64,000 bases of DNA from contig NZ_CP084058.1 of the NCBI RefSeq assembly GCF_020215645.1, forward strand, positions 1,240,001 to 1,304,000. Direction: 5' to 3'. The notes under the pieces are model-generated. The model did not search any database. It was given only the letters and a program-made list of their open reading frames with translations, and had not been told where the DNA came from. Positions 22,513 to 30,706 of this stretch are shown piece after piece; positions within the stretch are counted from its first letter, which is position 1, and each line of letters opens with the position of its first letter. Made by a program: the position numbers and the translations under genes. The DNA is from Nonomuraea gerenzanensis. Its GTDB lineage: Bacteria; Actinomycetota; Actinomycetes; Streptosporangiales; Streptosporangiaceae.

Positions 22513-23097
22513 TCACCGCAGCCGGTCCGAGACCGCCTTGAGGCCGGCGCGGGCGATGGCCTCGTCGAGGTCGCCGCTCGGTGCCCCGCCGACGCCGATG
22601 CCCGCCACGGGCGCGCCGCCTGAGGCGACGGGGACTCCGCCGCCGAGGAAGAGCGTACCGGGGATGTCGGCGATGGACGGGCCGCCACCGTTCAGGCCCT
22701 TGGCCAGCTCGCTGGTGGCCCGCCCGAAGGAGACCGCCGTGAACGCCTTGCGCCTGGCCGACTCCTCGGTCTGCGGGCCGGCGCCGTCGCCCTTGACGAC
22801 CAGCCGGGTCGCGCCGGAGCGGTCGACGATCACGACGGAGACGCGCTGCTTCTGCTTGGCGGCCTCCCGCATCGCCGCCCCGGCGATCTCCAGGGCGGCG
22901 TCGGCTGACAACACCTCGGTCTGGACGGTCGGCTGGGCGGCCCGCGAATCCCGAACCGACGCAGAGGACGCCCCCACAGCCGTGGGTCCAAGAGCGATGG
23001 GGCCAAGAGCGATGGGGCCGAGGGCAGTGGTAGCGAGGGCGAGGCCCGCGAGCGGACCGGCGGCCATCAGTCGGATACGGCGGGAACCGTTCATCAT
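22513..23097 (-). CDS. GlcG/HbpS-family secreted protein
   Basis: 194 residues: a signal peptide (to ~residue 40, extended by a repeated Ala-Leu-Gly-Pro-Ile motif) followed by a GlcG/HbpS domain. Recognisable parts are ALEIAGAAMREAAKQKQRVS, VVIVDRSGATRLVVKGDGAG, a central KAFTAVSFGR, and GGGVPVASGGAPVAGIGVGG near the C-terminus. The Streptomyces member HbpS binds haem outside the cell and signals to a sensor kinase; a two-component pair lies just upstream here in divergent orientation (23295-25075), which makes a similar link conceivable but unproven. ATG 23097 precedes the signal peptide. Confidence 0.85.
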   Translation of the reverse strand: MMNGSRRIRLMAAGPLAGLALATTALGPIALGPIALGPTAVGASSASVRDSRAAQPTVQTEVLSADAALEIAGAAMREAAKQKQRVSVVIVDRSGATRLVVKGDGAGPQTEESARRKAFTAVSFGRATSELAKGLNGGGPSIADIPGTLFLGGGVPVASGGAPVAGIGVGGAPSGDLDEAIARAGLKAVSDRLR

Positions 23098-23294
23098 CTC
23101 TTCCGTTCGTCAAGCTCAGCGGATGTGTTCGACAACCCTCGCAGCGGCAGCCCCACGAGCCATCGGAAGCACGGGCGATCCTGCGCCGTCAAGAGGTTGA
23201 GCCGCAGGTCAACCGATCGGTTGATCCAGGATGTCCCGGTCCCGGCCGGTCCCCGGCACTGCATAGGGTCGGGGCAGAACGGACAGGGAGGGCG

Positions 23295-24455
23295 ATGAGG
23301 GAGCGCGTCTGGCTGAACTGGGCCATGCATGCGGGCTTCTACCTGCTGCTGGCCGCCTCGGCGTGGAGACTGGTGTCCCGGCACGGCATGGTCGCGCAGA
23401 CCGTGACGTCGCTGGCCGTCTGCGCGGCGCTCGCTCTGACGTACCTGGCCGGCATGGTGTTCTGGGGCAGGCTCGGGCGCGGGCGGCTGGTGTGGCTGGG
23501 CTGCGTGGCGGCGGTCTGGCTGGGGCTGGTGGTGCTGGCGCCGTCGTTCAGCTGGTGCGCGGTGCCGCTGCTCTTCCTGTGCCTGCGGCTGCTGGACGCG
23601 CGGGCGTTCGCGGTGGCCGCGGCGATGCTCACGCTGGTGGTCATCGCGGCGCAGACCAAGATCGCGCAGGAGCTGGACCCGAGCCTGATCCTCGCGCCCA
23701 TCGGGATCGCGGCGATGACGGCGGTGACGTTCTGGGAGCTGCAGCGCGAGAGCGCCGCCCGTCAGCTGCTCATCGACGACCTGATCGCCACCCGGGAGAC
23801 GCTGGCCGGGTCGCGGCACCGTACCGGCGTGCTGGAGGAGCGGGAGCGGCTGGCCCGCGAGATCCACGACACGCTCGCGCAGGGGCTGACCAGCATGGGC
23901 ATCCTGCTGCAGGCCGCCGACCGCGGGTGGGACGCCGACCCCGAGCGGGCCCGCGCGCATGTGCGGCGGGCCGCCGCCGTGGCCGCGGAGAACCTCGACG
24001 AGGCCCGCCGGTTCGTCCGCGACCTGCGGCCGTCTGGGCTGGAGCACGGCACGCTGCCCGAGGCGCTCGCCCGGCTCTGCGAGAGCTTCGACGGCGGGCC
24101 GCGCGTGTGCCTGCGGCTGGAGGGCGAGCAGTGCCCGCTGCCGCCGGACGTGCAGACGGCGCTCCTGCGCGTGGCCCAGGGCGCTCTGGCGAACGTCCGC
24201 GACCACGCGGGCGCCACGAGTGCCACCGTGACCCTGTCCTACCTGGACGGCGAGGTCACGCTGGACGTCTTCGACGACGGGGCCGGGTTCGCCGAGCCGT
24301 CCCCCGCGCCGGGACGCGGATACGGCCTGCGCGCGATGCGCGACCGGCTGGAGGAGGTGCGCGGGGTGCTGATCGTCGAGAGCGCCCCCGGGGAGGGCAC
24401 GGCTGTCGCGGCCAGGGTGCCAGTGAGTCCGTCGGAGGAGGTGGGCGTGCGGTGA
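23295..24455 (+). CDS. NarL/DesK-type sensor histidine kinase
   Basis: 386 residues. Four to five N-terminal membrane helices (to ~145), a short coiled coil (RESAARQLLIDDLIATRETL), then the HisKA_3 dimerisation domain with phospho-acceptor His191 (RLAREIHDTLAQGL) and a HATPase domain (N-box-like LLRVAQGALANVRDHA, G1 DDGAGF, G2 GYGLRAMRDRLEE). GTG/ATG choice: ATG 23295 with GGGAGGG upstream. Overlaps the response-regulator gene by four bases (GTGA), so both are made together. The signal may be sensed in or near the membrane. Divergent from the HbpS-like gene. Confidence 0.93.
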   Translation: MRERVWLNWAMHAGFYLLLAASAWRLVSRHGMVAQTVTSLAVCAALALTYLAGMVFWGRLGRGRLVWLGCVAAVWLGLVVLAPSFSWCAVPLLFLCLRLLDARAFAVAAAMLTLVVIAAQTKIAQELDPSLILAPIGIAAMTAVTFWELQRESAARQLLIDDLIATRETLAGSRHRTGVLEERERLAREIHDTLAQGLTSMGILLQAADRGWDADPERARAHVRRAAAVAAENLDEARRFVRDLRPSGLEHGTLPEALARLCESFDGGPRVCLRLEGEQCPLPPDVQTALLRVAQGALANVRDHAGATSATVTLSYLDGEVTLDVFDDGAGFAEPSPAPGRGYGLRAMRDRLEEVRGVLIVESAPGEGTAVAARVPVSPSEEVGVR

Positions 24456-25075
24456 GGCTGTTCCTGGTGGACGATCACCCCGTCGTCCGGGCGGGCCTGG
24501 TGGCGCTGCTCGGCGGCGAGGACGACATCGAGGTCGTCGGCGAGGCGTCCGGCGCGGAGGAGGCGCTGAGCGGGATCGCCGCGTCCTGGCCCGACGTCGT
24601 GCTCATGGACCTGCAGCTCGGTGACGGCATCGACGGGGTCGAGGCCACCCGGCGGATCCGGGCGCTGCCCTCGCCGCCGCAGGTGCTGGTGCTGACGACG
24701 TACGAGACCGAGGCGGACGTCATGCGCGCCGTGGACGCGGGGGCCACCGGCTACCTGCTCAAGGTGTGCCCGCCGGAGGAGCTGTTCCAGGGCGTCCGGG
24801 CCGCGGCCAGGGGCGAGAGCGTGCTGTCGGCCAAGGTGGCGGCGCGGATGATGCGGCGGCTGCGCGATCCGGGCCCGGCGCTGAGCGTGCGGGAGGTGGA
24901 GATCCTGGAGCTGCTGGCGAGCGGGGCCGGCAACCGGGAGATCGCCAGGCGGCTGTTCATCACCGAGGCGACGGTCAAGACGCACCTGGTGCACATCTAC
25001 GGCAAGCTCGGCGTGGACACGCGGACCGCCGCCGTCACCGCCGCCGTGGAGCGGCGCCTGATCAGGCTGCCCTGA
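24452..25075 (+). CDS. NarL/LuxR-family response regulator
   Basis: 207 residues from GTG 24452 (overlapping the kinase stop). Receiver domain with acidic pocket Asp7/Asp8 (LVDDHP), phospho-acceptor Asp53 (LMDLQLGD) and Lys in YLLKVCP, where the usual K-A/D is K-V-C. C-terminal LuxR-type HTH: LSVREVEILELLASGAGNRE, then IARRLFITEATVKTHLVHIY. It should dimerise on phosphorylation by the upstream kinase and activate target promoters. Its stop codon lies within a perfect hairpin shared with the convergent pseudogene. Confidence 0.93.
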   Translation: MRLFLVDDHPVVRAGLVALLGGEDDIEVVGEASGAEEALSGIAASWPDVVLMDLQLGDGIDGVEATRRIRALPSPPQVLVLTTYETEADVMRAVDAGATGYLLKVCPPEELFQGVRAAARGESVLSAKVAARMMRRLRDPGPALSVREVEILELLASGAGNREIARRLFITEATVKTHLVHIYGKLGVDTRTAAVTAAVERRLIRLP

Positions 25076-25088
25076 CCCGTCAGGGCAG
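25067..25088. terminator. Perfect 9-bp hairpin spanning two convergent stop codons
   Basis: CTGCCCTGA-CCCG-TCAGGGCAG. The TGA on each arm is the stop codon of the response regulator (plus) and of the oxidoreductase remnant (minus). No T run on either side; acts at most as a bidirectional attenuator/terminator. Confidence 0.5.
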
Positions 25089-25545
25089 GAGCAGGAGCTT
25101 GCCGGTGGTCGTGCGCGCTTCGAGGTCGCGGTGGGCCAGTGCGGCGTCCCCGAGCGGGTAGCGCCCGCCGATCTCGATGCTGAGCCGGCCCCTGCGGACC
25201 AGGTCGAACAGCTCGGCGCTGCGGGCGAGGAGCTGCTCGCGGGTCGGGATGTGGTCGAAGAACACCGGGTAGCTCACCCTGATGCTGCGCGGCGGCTCGC
25301 GCATGCTCACCACGGGCGGGTCGCCGATGACGGCCCCGTAGTGGAGCAGGTGCCGTGGCGGCGCAGGACCTGCATCGAGGCCAGCAAGGTGGTCTCCCCT
25401 CCGCCGTCGAACACGGTGTGCACGCCCCGGCCGCCGGTGAGCTCCAGGACGGGCCGCACGAAGGCCTCGCCGTGAAGTGGTGGGCGGTGATGCCCTGCAC
25501 ATCAGGGCCGCCGCGACCTCGTCGGGGATGTCGCTGACCCGGACG
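25080..25545 (-). pseudogene. Decayed NADPH:quinone oxidoreductase (MDR family)
   Basis: Pieces of a quinone oxidoreductase in three frames. SDIPDEVAAALM, then after a frameshift QGITAHHFT, then EAFVRPVLELTGGRGVHTVF with GGGETTLLASMQVLRRHG, then LLHYGAVIGDPPV to the normal end LGDAALAHRDLEARTTTGKL. The central NADPH-binding Rossmann segment that should follow ITAHHFT is missing, so there is a deletion as well as frameshifts; the N-terminal half is also absent. Clearly non-functional. Confidence 0.8.
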
Positions 25546-25662
25546 CGAAAAATGGACCCGCAAGTCCAAATCTGTCCGGAAACCGACTGGCGCGAACCGG
25601 GCGCGCTAGGGCATCATGGCGTCCATGATCTTCTACAGGAAGGGCGGCCACCGCCCCAGCCG

Positions 25663-27186
25663 GTGACCCCCGGCACGAGGAAGCTGAGCGCCGAGCCGCT
25701 CACCTTCCTGGCACACGCGATCTCCCTGTCCGCGCTGCACGGCCCCGGCCCCTGGCCGCCGGAGGCCATGGACCTCCCCGACGAGCCACCGCGCGCGGAC
25801 GACGGCAAGCTGCACCTGCCCTCCGTCGTCATGGACGGCGTCCGCACCCACCACTTCGGCTTCACCCCCGACTCCGGCACCGTCCAGGAGATCGCCGGCC
25901 TCCTGGAGGAGGGGGCCCCGCACGCCATGCTGCACGATCGCCTCGCGCGCGCCCGCGCGCTGGAGATCTGCGACGACCTGCCGCGCGAGCTGGCCCGCAG
26001 GGGGCTGAGCAGGCAGCAGGTGTACGAGGCGGGCCGCCGGCTGGCCGAGCACGGGACACGGCGCGAGGCGGTCAAGACCGGCATCGTGCTCGTCGGCGTG
26101 ACCGGCGACGAGCGGGACCGCGAGCTGCTGCTCCTGCTCGGCACGCTGGAGGAGCTGACCCTGTACGCGGTCGTCGCCCTGCTGCGCACCCAGCCGGCGC
26201 AGGAGCGGGAGCGGGCGGTGTTCGAGCTGGCCAGGCGCGTCACCGGATGGGGCCGCATCCACGCCGTCGAACGGCTGGAAGGCAGCGACGACCCCGCGAT
26301 CAGGGCCTGGCTGCTGCGCGAGGGCTTCCGCAACCACGTCATGGACGAGTACCTGGCGCCGCTCGCCGCCACCACCGGTGACCTGTACTCCGCGCTGCTC
26401 GACCCGGAGCCGGACGAGGCGCTGGTGGACGGCGCGGGCGGCATCCTGTCCGCGCTGGCCCGCGGTGAGGGCGGCCCCACCACGGGCCTCGACGCCTACG
26501 AGGACGCGGTGCCCGCCCTGGCCCGCTACGCCGACCTGGCCGCCGCGGGACAGTTCACCCTCGAGCGCCTCGACCACCTCCTGACCATCCGCGGCCACCT
26601 GCGCGAACCCGCCGCGCACTGGCTCCCCGCCGACGTGGCGGCCCTGCGGCGCCGCTACGCCGACGTGCTCGCCCAGCCGCGCTGGACCGAGCTGGCGCTG
26701 GCGGGCGTGGCGGACCCAGGCGGCGACGGCTTCGGGCAGGCCCAGCACTGCGCGCTGCGGCTGGGCCTGCCGATCCTGCCGCAGCTCGTGGCCCGGCTCC
26801 GGGTGGCGCCGGACGACGGCTTCACCTGGCAGAACGTGCTCCGCCTGACCGACACCGGCGCGCTCGTGGCACTGGCCGAGGAGCTGCTGCCGCTGGACGA
26901 CCTGGCGAACGGCCCCGGCGTGGTGCTCGGCGGCGACGGCCACGAGCACGCGCTGGAGCTGATCGTCACGGAGCTGGAGCGGCATCCGGGCCTCGGCCTG
27001 CCGCTCATCGGGGCGGCACTGCGCAACCGCGGTCCGCGGGTCCGCCGGTGCGCGCTCCGGGCGTTGCGGGCCTGGCCGGAGCCGCCGGCGGAAGGCGTCG
27101 CGTGGGTGCGGGCGGCGCACGCGGTGGAGCCGGACGAGGAGCTCCGCGACGCCATGAACGCCTTTCTGACGACCTGTGAGGGGTGA
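25663..27186 (+). CDS. HEAT-repeat-like protein (first of a pair)
   Basis: 507 residues from GTG 25663. It is mostly alpha-helical and repetitive, e.g. REAVKTGIVLVGVTGDERDR, ERERAVFELARRVTGWGRIH, AVERLEGSDDPAIRAWLLRE, GLPLIGAALRNRGPRVRRCA, with the Asp-Pro-x-Ile/Val-Arg turns of HEAT repeats; no catalytic motif. The next gene starts after four bases and encodes a related giant, so they likely act together. The 5' end is doubtful: an ATG at 25625 (MIFYRKGGHRP) is in another frame and would join this one if a single C were added to the CCCC run near 25652. Function unknown. Confidence 0.65.
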   Translation: MTPGTRKLSAEPLTFLAHAISLSALHGPGPWPPEAMDLPDEPPRADDGKLHLPSVVMDGVRTHHFGFTPDSGTVQEIAGLLEEGAPHAMLHDRLARARALEICDDLPRELARRGLSRQQVYEAGRRLAEHGTRREAVKTGIVLVGVTGDERDRELLLLLGTLEELTLYAVVALLRTQPAQERERAVFELARRVTGWGRIHAVERLEGSDDPAIRAWLLREGFRNHVMDEYLAPLAATTGDLYSALLDPEPDEALVDGAGGILSALARGEGGPTTGLDAYEDAVPALARYADLAAAGQFTLERLDHLLTIRGHLREPAAHWLPADVAALRRRYADVLAQPRWTELALAGVADPGGDGFGQAQHCALRLGLPILPQLVARLRVAPDDGFTWQNVLRLTDTGALVALAEELLPLDDLANGPGVVLGGDGHEHALELIVTELERHPGLGLPLIGAALRNRGPRVRRCALRALRAWPEPPAEGVAWVRAAHAVEPDEELRDAMNAFLTTCEG

Positions 27187-27190
27187 CGAG

Positions 27191-30100
27191 ATGCGATCCC
27201 AGGAGCTGCTCGACGAGGTGGAGCCGCTGCCCCACGGGGAGCGCTGCCGCCACCTCGCGCTGCGCGCCCGCGAGCTGTCCGGCCATCCGAACCTGGCCAC
27301 CCTGCTGGACGAGCTGGCCGGAGGCGGCGCGTACGAGCGCCTGCTGGCCGTGCGGATGGCCACGATGGTGAAGGACCTGCGCCACCTCACCCGCGCCCTG
27401 ACCGACCCGGATCCCGACATCTCAGGGTTCGCGATCGAGCAGGCCGTCAAGCTCGGCGCCCCGGCCGCCACCATCCGCGCCCTGACCCGCACCGCCCCCC
27501 TGCACCACCGCATGACCGCCTACCGCGCCCTCAGGCGCCACCGCCGCGCCGACCTGGCCGAGCTGCTGATCGACGAGGTGCGCGAGCGGTGGGGCGACCG
27601 CGAGGCCGCGACACTGCTCGCGGCCTGCGGGGCCGAGGCGGTCGCGACCAGGCTGGCCGACCTCGCCCACGCGGTGCCCAACTGGGCGGCGCTGGCCCGC
27701 CGGCACCCGCTCCTCGTGCTCGACCACGCCGAGCGGACGCTGGACGGCCTGACCCAGGACCTGCGCGACACCTGGTGGCTGGCCCTGACCCCGGGCGTGG
27801 AGGCCGCTGCGGCGCACGCCCCCGAGCGGGTGATCGCGCTGCTGGAGCGCCACTGGACGCCCAGGTCGTGGCGCTGCGCGGGGCGGCTCCTGGACGCCGA
27901 CCCGGACCGTACGCTGGCCGTCTACCTGGCCCCTGGCCGGCAGGCCCAGCTCGCCGGGCTCCTCCGGTGGCCCGCCGTGCGCAGGCGGCTGGCCGCGCTC
28001 ACCGACGAGCGGCTGGGCGAGCTGGGCAGGGCGGTGCGCGAGCAGGGCGGGGTCACCGACCTGCTGCGGGCGCTGCCGCCCGCCCGCAGGGACGCGGTGT
28101 TCACTGCGGCGATGCACGGCTTCGACCTGTCCCAGCACGTTCTCCCCGAGGAGCTGCTGAGCCTCCTCCCGCTGCGCCGCCGCGTCGCCGAGGCCCGCCG
28201 CATGCTCGGGCTGCGCGCCATCGGCGAGGACGAGCGGCGCACGCTGGAGATCACCGCCTTCCTCCCGTACGACGAGGCGGAGCCGGTGCTGCGGGCCGCC
28301 ACCCGCCGCTCCGACCCCGGGGACCGGATCGACGGCTACGTCAACCTGATCCTCTGCGCGGGCCGCAGCCGCGACCCCGAGGTGCTCACCCGGCTGGCGG
28401 ACGCCCTGACCCGGCTGCGCAACGAGCAGGACCCGGTGCGCGCCGCGACCGTCTCGACCCTGGCCGTGATCCCCTGCCGGCTCCTGCGGCCCGCGCACGT
28501 GCCGTTCCTGGACCGGCTCGTCGAGGACGCGCTGGCGGCCCGCGACTGCTCGGCCCGCACCCGGCACGCCGTCAGCGGCCTGGCGGCGCTGGCGTTCGAG
28601 CAGGGGGCGACGCGGGAGGACGCGGCTCTGCTGGAGTTCGGCATGCGGACGTTCGAGCGGGTGATCGAGAACGTGGGCCTGGCCACGCTCAGCCACCTGC
28701 CGGAGGTGTTGCGGCGCGGCCAGGAGGTCGAGCTGGTCCGCAGGCTGGAGCCGTACCTGGAGGCGGCGGCGAGGCACGACCGCCACCGGCTCGCCTTCCT
28801 GCTCGCCGCGGCGTTCGGCCGGCGCGGGCACGAGCTGCCCGAGCTGCGGCGGGCGCTGGAACGCGCGCTGGACGCCGTCGAGGGACCGGAGGCGATCGAG
28901 GCCGTCGAGCACTGGCTGGAGCCGTCGCGGACCAGGGGCGAGCGGGTGGCGAGGCTGCTGGCGGCCGATCCGTCCGTGGTGAACCTGGACAAGGTGTTCG
29001 AGGTGCTGGCGTGGCGGCGTACCGACCTGCTGGAGGCCGCGCTCGGGCCGCGGGATCCCGAGGGGCGGTTCGGCAGGACCGGCGCGCGCCGGTTGCACCG
29101 CGTGCCGCGCCGGGCGGTGCTGCGCTGGACGGCCCGGCAGCGCGAGGCGTATCTCGGGCTGCTGGAGCGGGCCGCGCGGGACACGACGCTGCCCGTGTGG
29201 GAGCGCGCACGGGCCGTGCGGAAGCTGGGCGAGGTGCCCGGCGTCGCGGCGGAGCGGTTGCGGGCGTACGTGCTGCCGGGCGAGGCCGTGGTGCGGCGGG
29301 CCGCGTTGACCGCGTTGCCGTGGACGGCGGCGCCGCAGGACGTGCTGGGTGACCTGCTCGCGCACGCGGGCGGGGACGACGCGCACGTGGCGGTGTACGG
29401 GGCGGCGCGGGCGGCCAGGTTCGTGCGGCCGGGGGAGCTGGCGGCGGCGCTGGAGCCGGTGCTGGCGGGCGGCAAGGTCACCGCGCGCAAGGAGGCCGTC
29501 CGGCTGCTGGCCAGGCACCGGGCTCCCGGCGCGATGGGCGTGCTGCGGGAGCTGTGGGACGCGCCGGGCCAGCACAAGGACGTCCGGGCGGCGATCGTGT
29601 CGGCGCTGCCGGAGCTGCTTCCCGAGCCGGCGGCCTGGGAGCTGCTCAAGGAGGCGGTCGCGGCGGAGGACGTGGCCGCCGCGGCGCTCAAGCCGGATCC
29701 GTTGAGCCTGCCGGAGCGGTGGCGGCCGGCGTACGGGGACCTGGTCGCCGCCGCGACCCGCTCGGGTGACCTGAGGACCCGGCTGGCGGCCGTCCAGGCG
29801 CTGCCTCGCTGGGGCTCCTACGTGCGAGGGGCCGCGGAGCGGCTGGCCGGGATCGTCCGCGAGCTCGACGAGACGGCCGGGTGGCGGGACGCGGCCTACG
29901 GGCTGGTGAGGGTGGCGTGCGCGGGGAGCGGGGTGGCGGAGCTGCGGCGGACCGTCCGCGCGCTCACCGCCGCGCCCGACGGCCCGGACGCCGGGGCCGA
30001 GCGCGACCGCCCGGCCGCCCAGCGGCTCGCGGCCCTCGTCCTGGGCCTGCGCCTGAACCTCCAGCCGGAGCGGCGGCGGCGCCTGGACCCGGGCATGAGC

Positions 30101-30592
30101 CACGCCGCGTACCATCCGGGCACGCACCACGCCGCGTACCATCGGGGCGCGCACCACGCCGCGTACCACCCAGGCACGCGCCACGCCGCGGACCCGGAGT
30201 CGGTGCGCGCGGTCGCGCGGGCCGTCGTCGCCGACCTGCCCGCCGACCTGGCGGCCGAGCTGCTGGCCACCACCGTGGACTGGGCCCACGACCCGCGGGA
30301 CGACCTGGCCCGGCTGCTCGGGACGATCACCGGGGTGCTGGCCGCCGTCGAGGCGGGCAGGCTGCTCGCGGTCTCGGCGCGGAACGTGCCGGCGGAGCGG
30401 CTGCTGCCGCACGCGCGGTGGCTGGCGGGCCAGGGCGAGGCGGGCGCGTTGCTGGCCGTCGAGCTGGCCGAGTCGTGCGCGTTCAGGGCGGGGTGGGGCG
30501 AGCCGTGGCGCGAGCTGCTGCGCGAGGTGCGGGCGAGCGGCCTGCGCGAGGCGGAGTACCGGGCGCGCCGGGTCAGGACGGCCATGGAGTGA
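27191..30592 (+). CDS. Giant HEAT-repeat protein (second of a pair)
   Basis: 1133 residues of alpha-helical repeats throughout, for example DLRHLTRALTDPDPDISGFA, REDAALLEFGMRTFERVIEN, RRAALTALPWTAAPQDVLGD and RKEAVRLLARHRAPGAMGVL. Repeats of ~35-40 residues give a long solenoid; no enzymatic domain is visible. ATG 27191 is favoured (GAGGGG upstream). An in-frame GTG at 27176 overlaps the previous gene. Residues ~970-1000 contain a His/Ala/Tyr-rich segment from a 27-bp minisatellite, probably a flexible linker. Paired with the preceding gene. No signal peptide, so cytosolic scaffold or binding protein; target unknown. Confidence 0.75.
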   Translation: MRSQELLDEVEPLPHGERCRHLALRARELSGHPNLATLLDELAGGGAYERLLAVRMATMVKDLRHLTRALTDPDPDISGFAIEQAVKLGAPAATIRALTRTAPLHHRMTAYRALRRHRRADLAELLIDEVRERWGDREAATLLAACGAEAVATRLADLAHAVPNWAALARRHPLLVLDHAERTLDGLTQDLRDTWWLALTPGVEAAAAHAPERVIALLERHWTPRSWRCAGRLLDADPDRTLAVYLAPGRQAQLAGLLRWPAVRRRLAALTDERLGELGRAVREQGGVTDLLRALPPARRDAVFTAAMHGFDLSQHVLPEELLSLLPLRRRVAEARRMLGLRAIGEDERRTLEITAFLPYDEAEPVLRAATRRSDPGDRIDGYVNLILCAGRSRDPEVLTRLADALTRLRNEQDPVRAATVSTLAVIPCRLLRPAHVPFLDRLVEDALAARDCSARTRHAVSGLAALAFEQGATREDAALLEFGMRTFERVIENVGLATLSHLPEVLRRGQEVELVRRLEPYLEAAARHDRHRLAFLLAAAFGRRGHELPELRRALERALDAVEGPEAIEAVEHWLEPSRTRGERVARLLAADPSVVNLDKVFEVLAWRRTDLLEAALGPRDPEGRFGRTGARRLHRVPRRAVLRWTARQREAYLGLLERAARDTTLPVWERARAVRKLGEVPGVAAERLRAYVLPGEAVVRRAALTALPWTAAPQDVLGDLLAHAGGDDAHVAVYGAARAARFVRPGELAAALEPVLAGGKVTARKEAVRLLARHRAPGAMGVLRELWDAPGQHKDVRAAIVSALPELLPEPAAWELLKEAVAAEDVAAAALKPDPLSLPERWRPAYGDLVAAATRSGDLRTRLAAVQALPRWGSYVRGAAERLAGIVRELDETAGWRDAAYGLVRVACAGSGVAELRRTVRALTAAPDGPDAGAERDRPAAQRLAALVLGLRLNLQPERRRRLDPGMSHAAYHPGTHHAAYHRGAHHAAYHPGTRHAADPESVRAVARAVVADLPADLAAELLATTVDWAHDPRDDLARLLGTITGVLAAVEAGRLLAVSARNVPAERLLPHARWLAGQGEAGALLAVELAESCAFRAGWGEPWRELLREVRASGLREAEYRARRVRTAME
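30101..30190 (+). repeat. 27-bp in-frame tandem repeat (3.3 copies)
   Basis: Units at 30101-30127, 30128-30154, 30155-30181 and a partial fourth; encode HAAYHPGTH-type nonapeptides within the giant HEAT protein. Confidence 0.9.
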
Positions 30593-30658
30593 ACGGGGAG
30601 GGTTCGGCGCCACTTCACTGACAGTTCAGGAAATAGTCAGACATGCGCATAGGCGCGG

Positions 30659-30664
30659 TATAAC
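30659..30664 (+). promoter_or_regulatory. Candidate -10 (TATAAC) for the secreted protein at 30707
   Basis: TATAAC stands out in a local AT-rich patch (30613-30690) 42 bases before the ATG. The -35 is poor (GTCAGA), so an alternative sigma factor or activator may be needed. Confidence 0.4.
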
Positions 30665-30706
30665 GTCGATTTTTGATCAGTTAACGACGAAGACGGGTAT
30701 CGCACC

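Noticed and set aside
22452..22688. Longer start for the ankyrin protein (in frame to 22688)
   Set aside because: The added part overlaps the HbpS-like coding region and the 18-bp repeat, and is Arg/Ala/Ser-rich; lipobox start at 22343 or GTG 22274 is more sensible.
27422..30613. Open frame of over 1000 codons on the minus strand across the giant HEAT gene
   Set aside because: Product is Arg/Gln/Pro-rich without domains; high-GC antisense frames stay open by codon bias. The plus-strand gene has HEAT repeats and a proper start.
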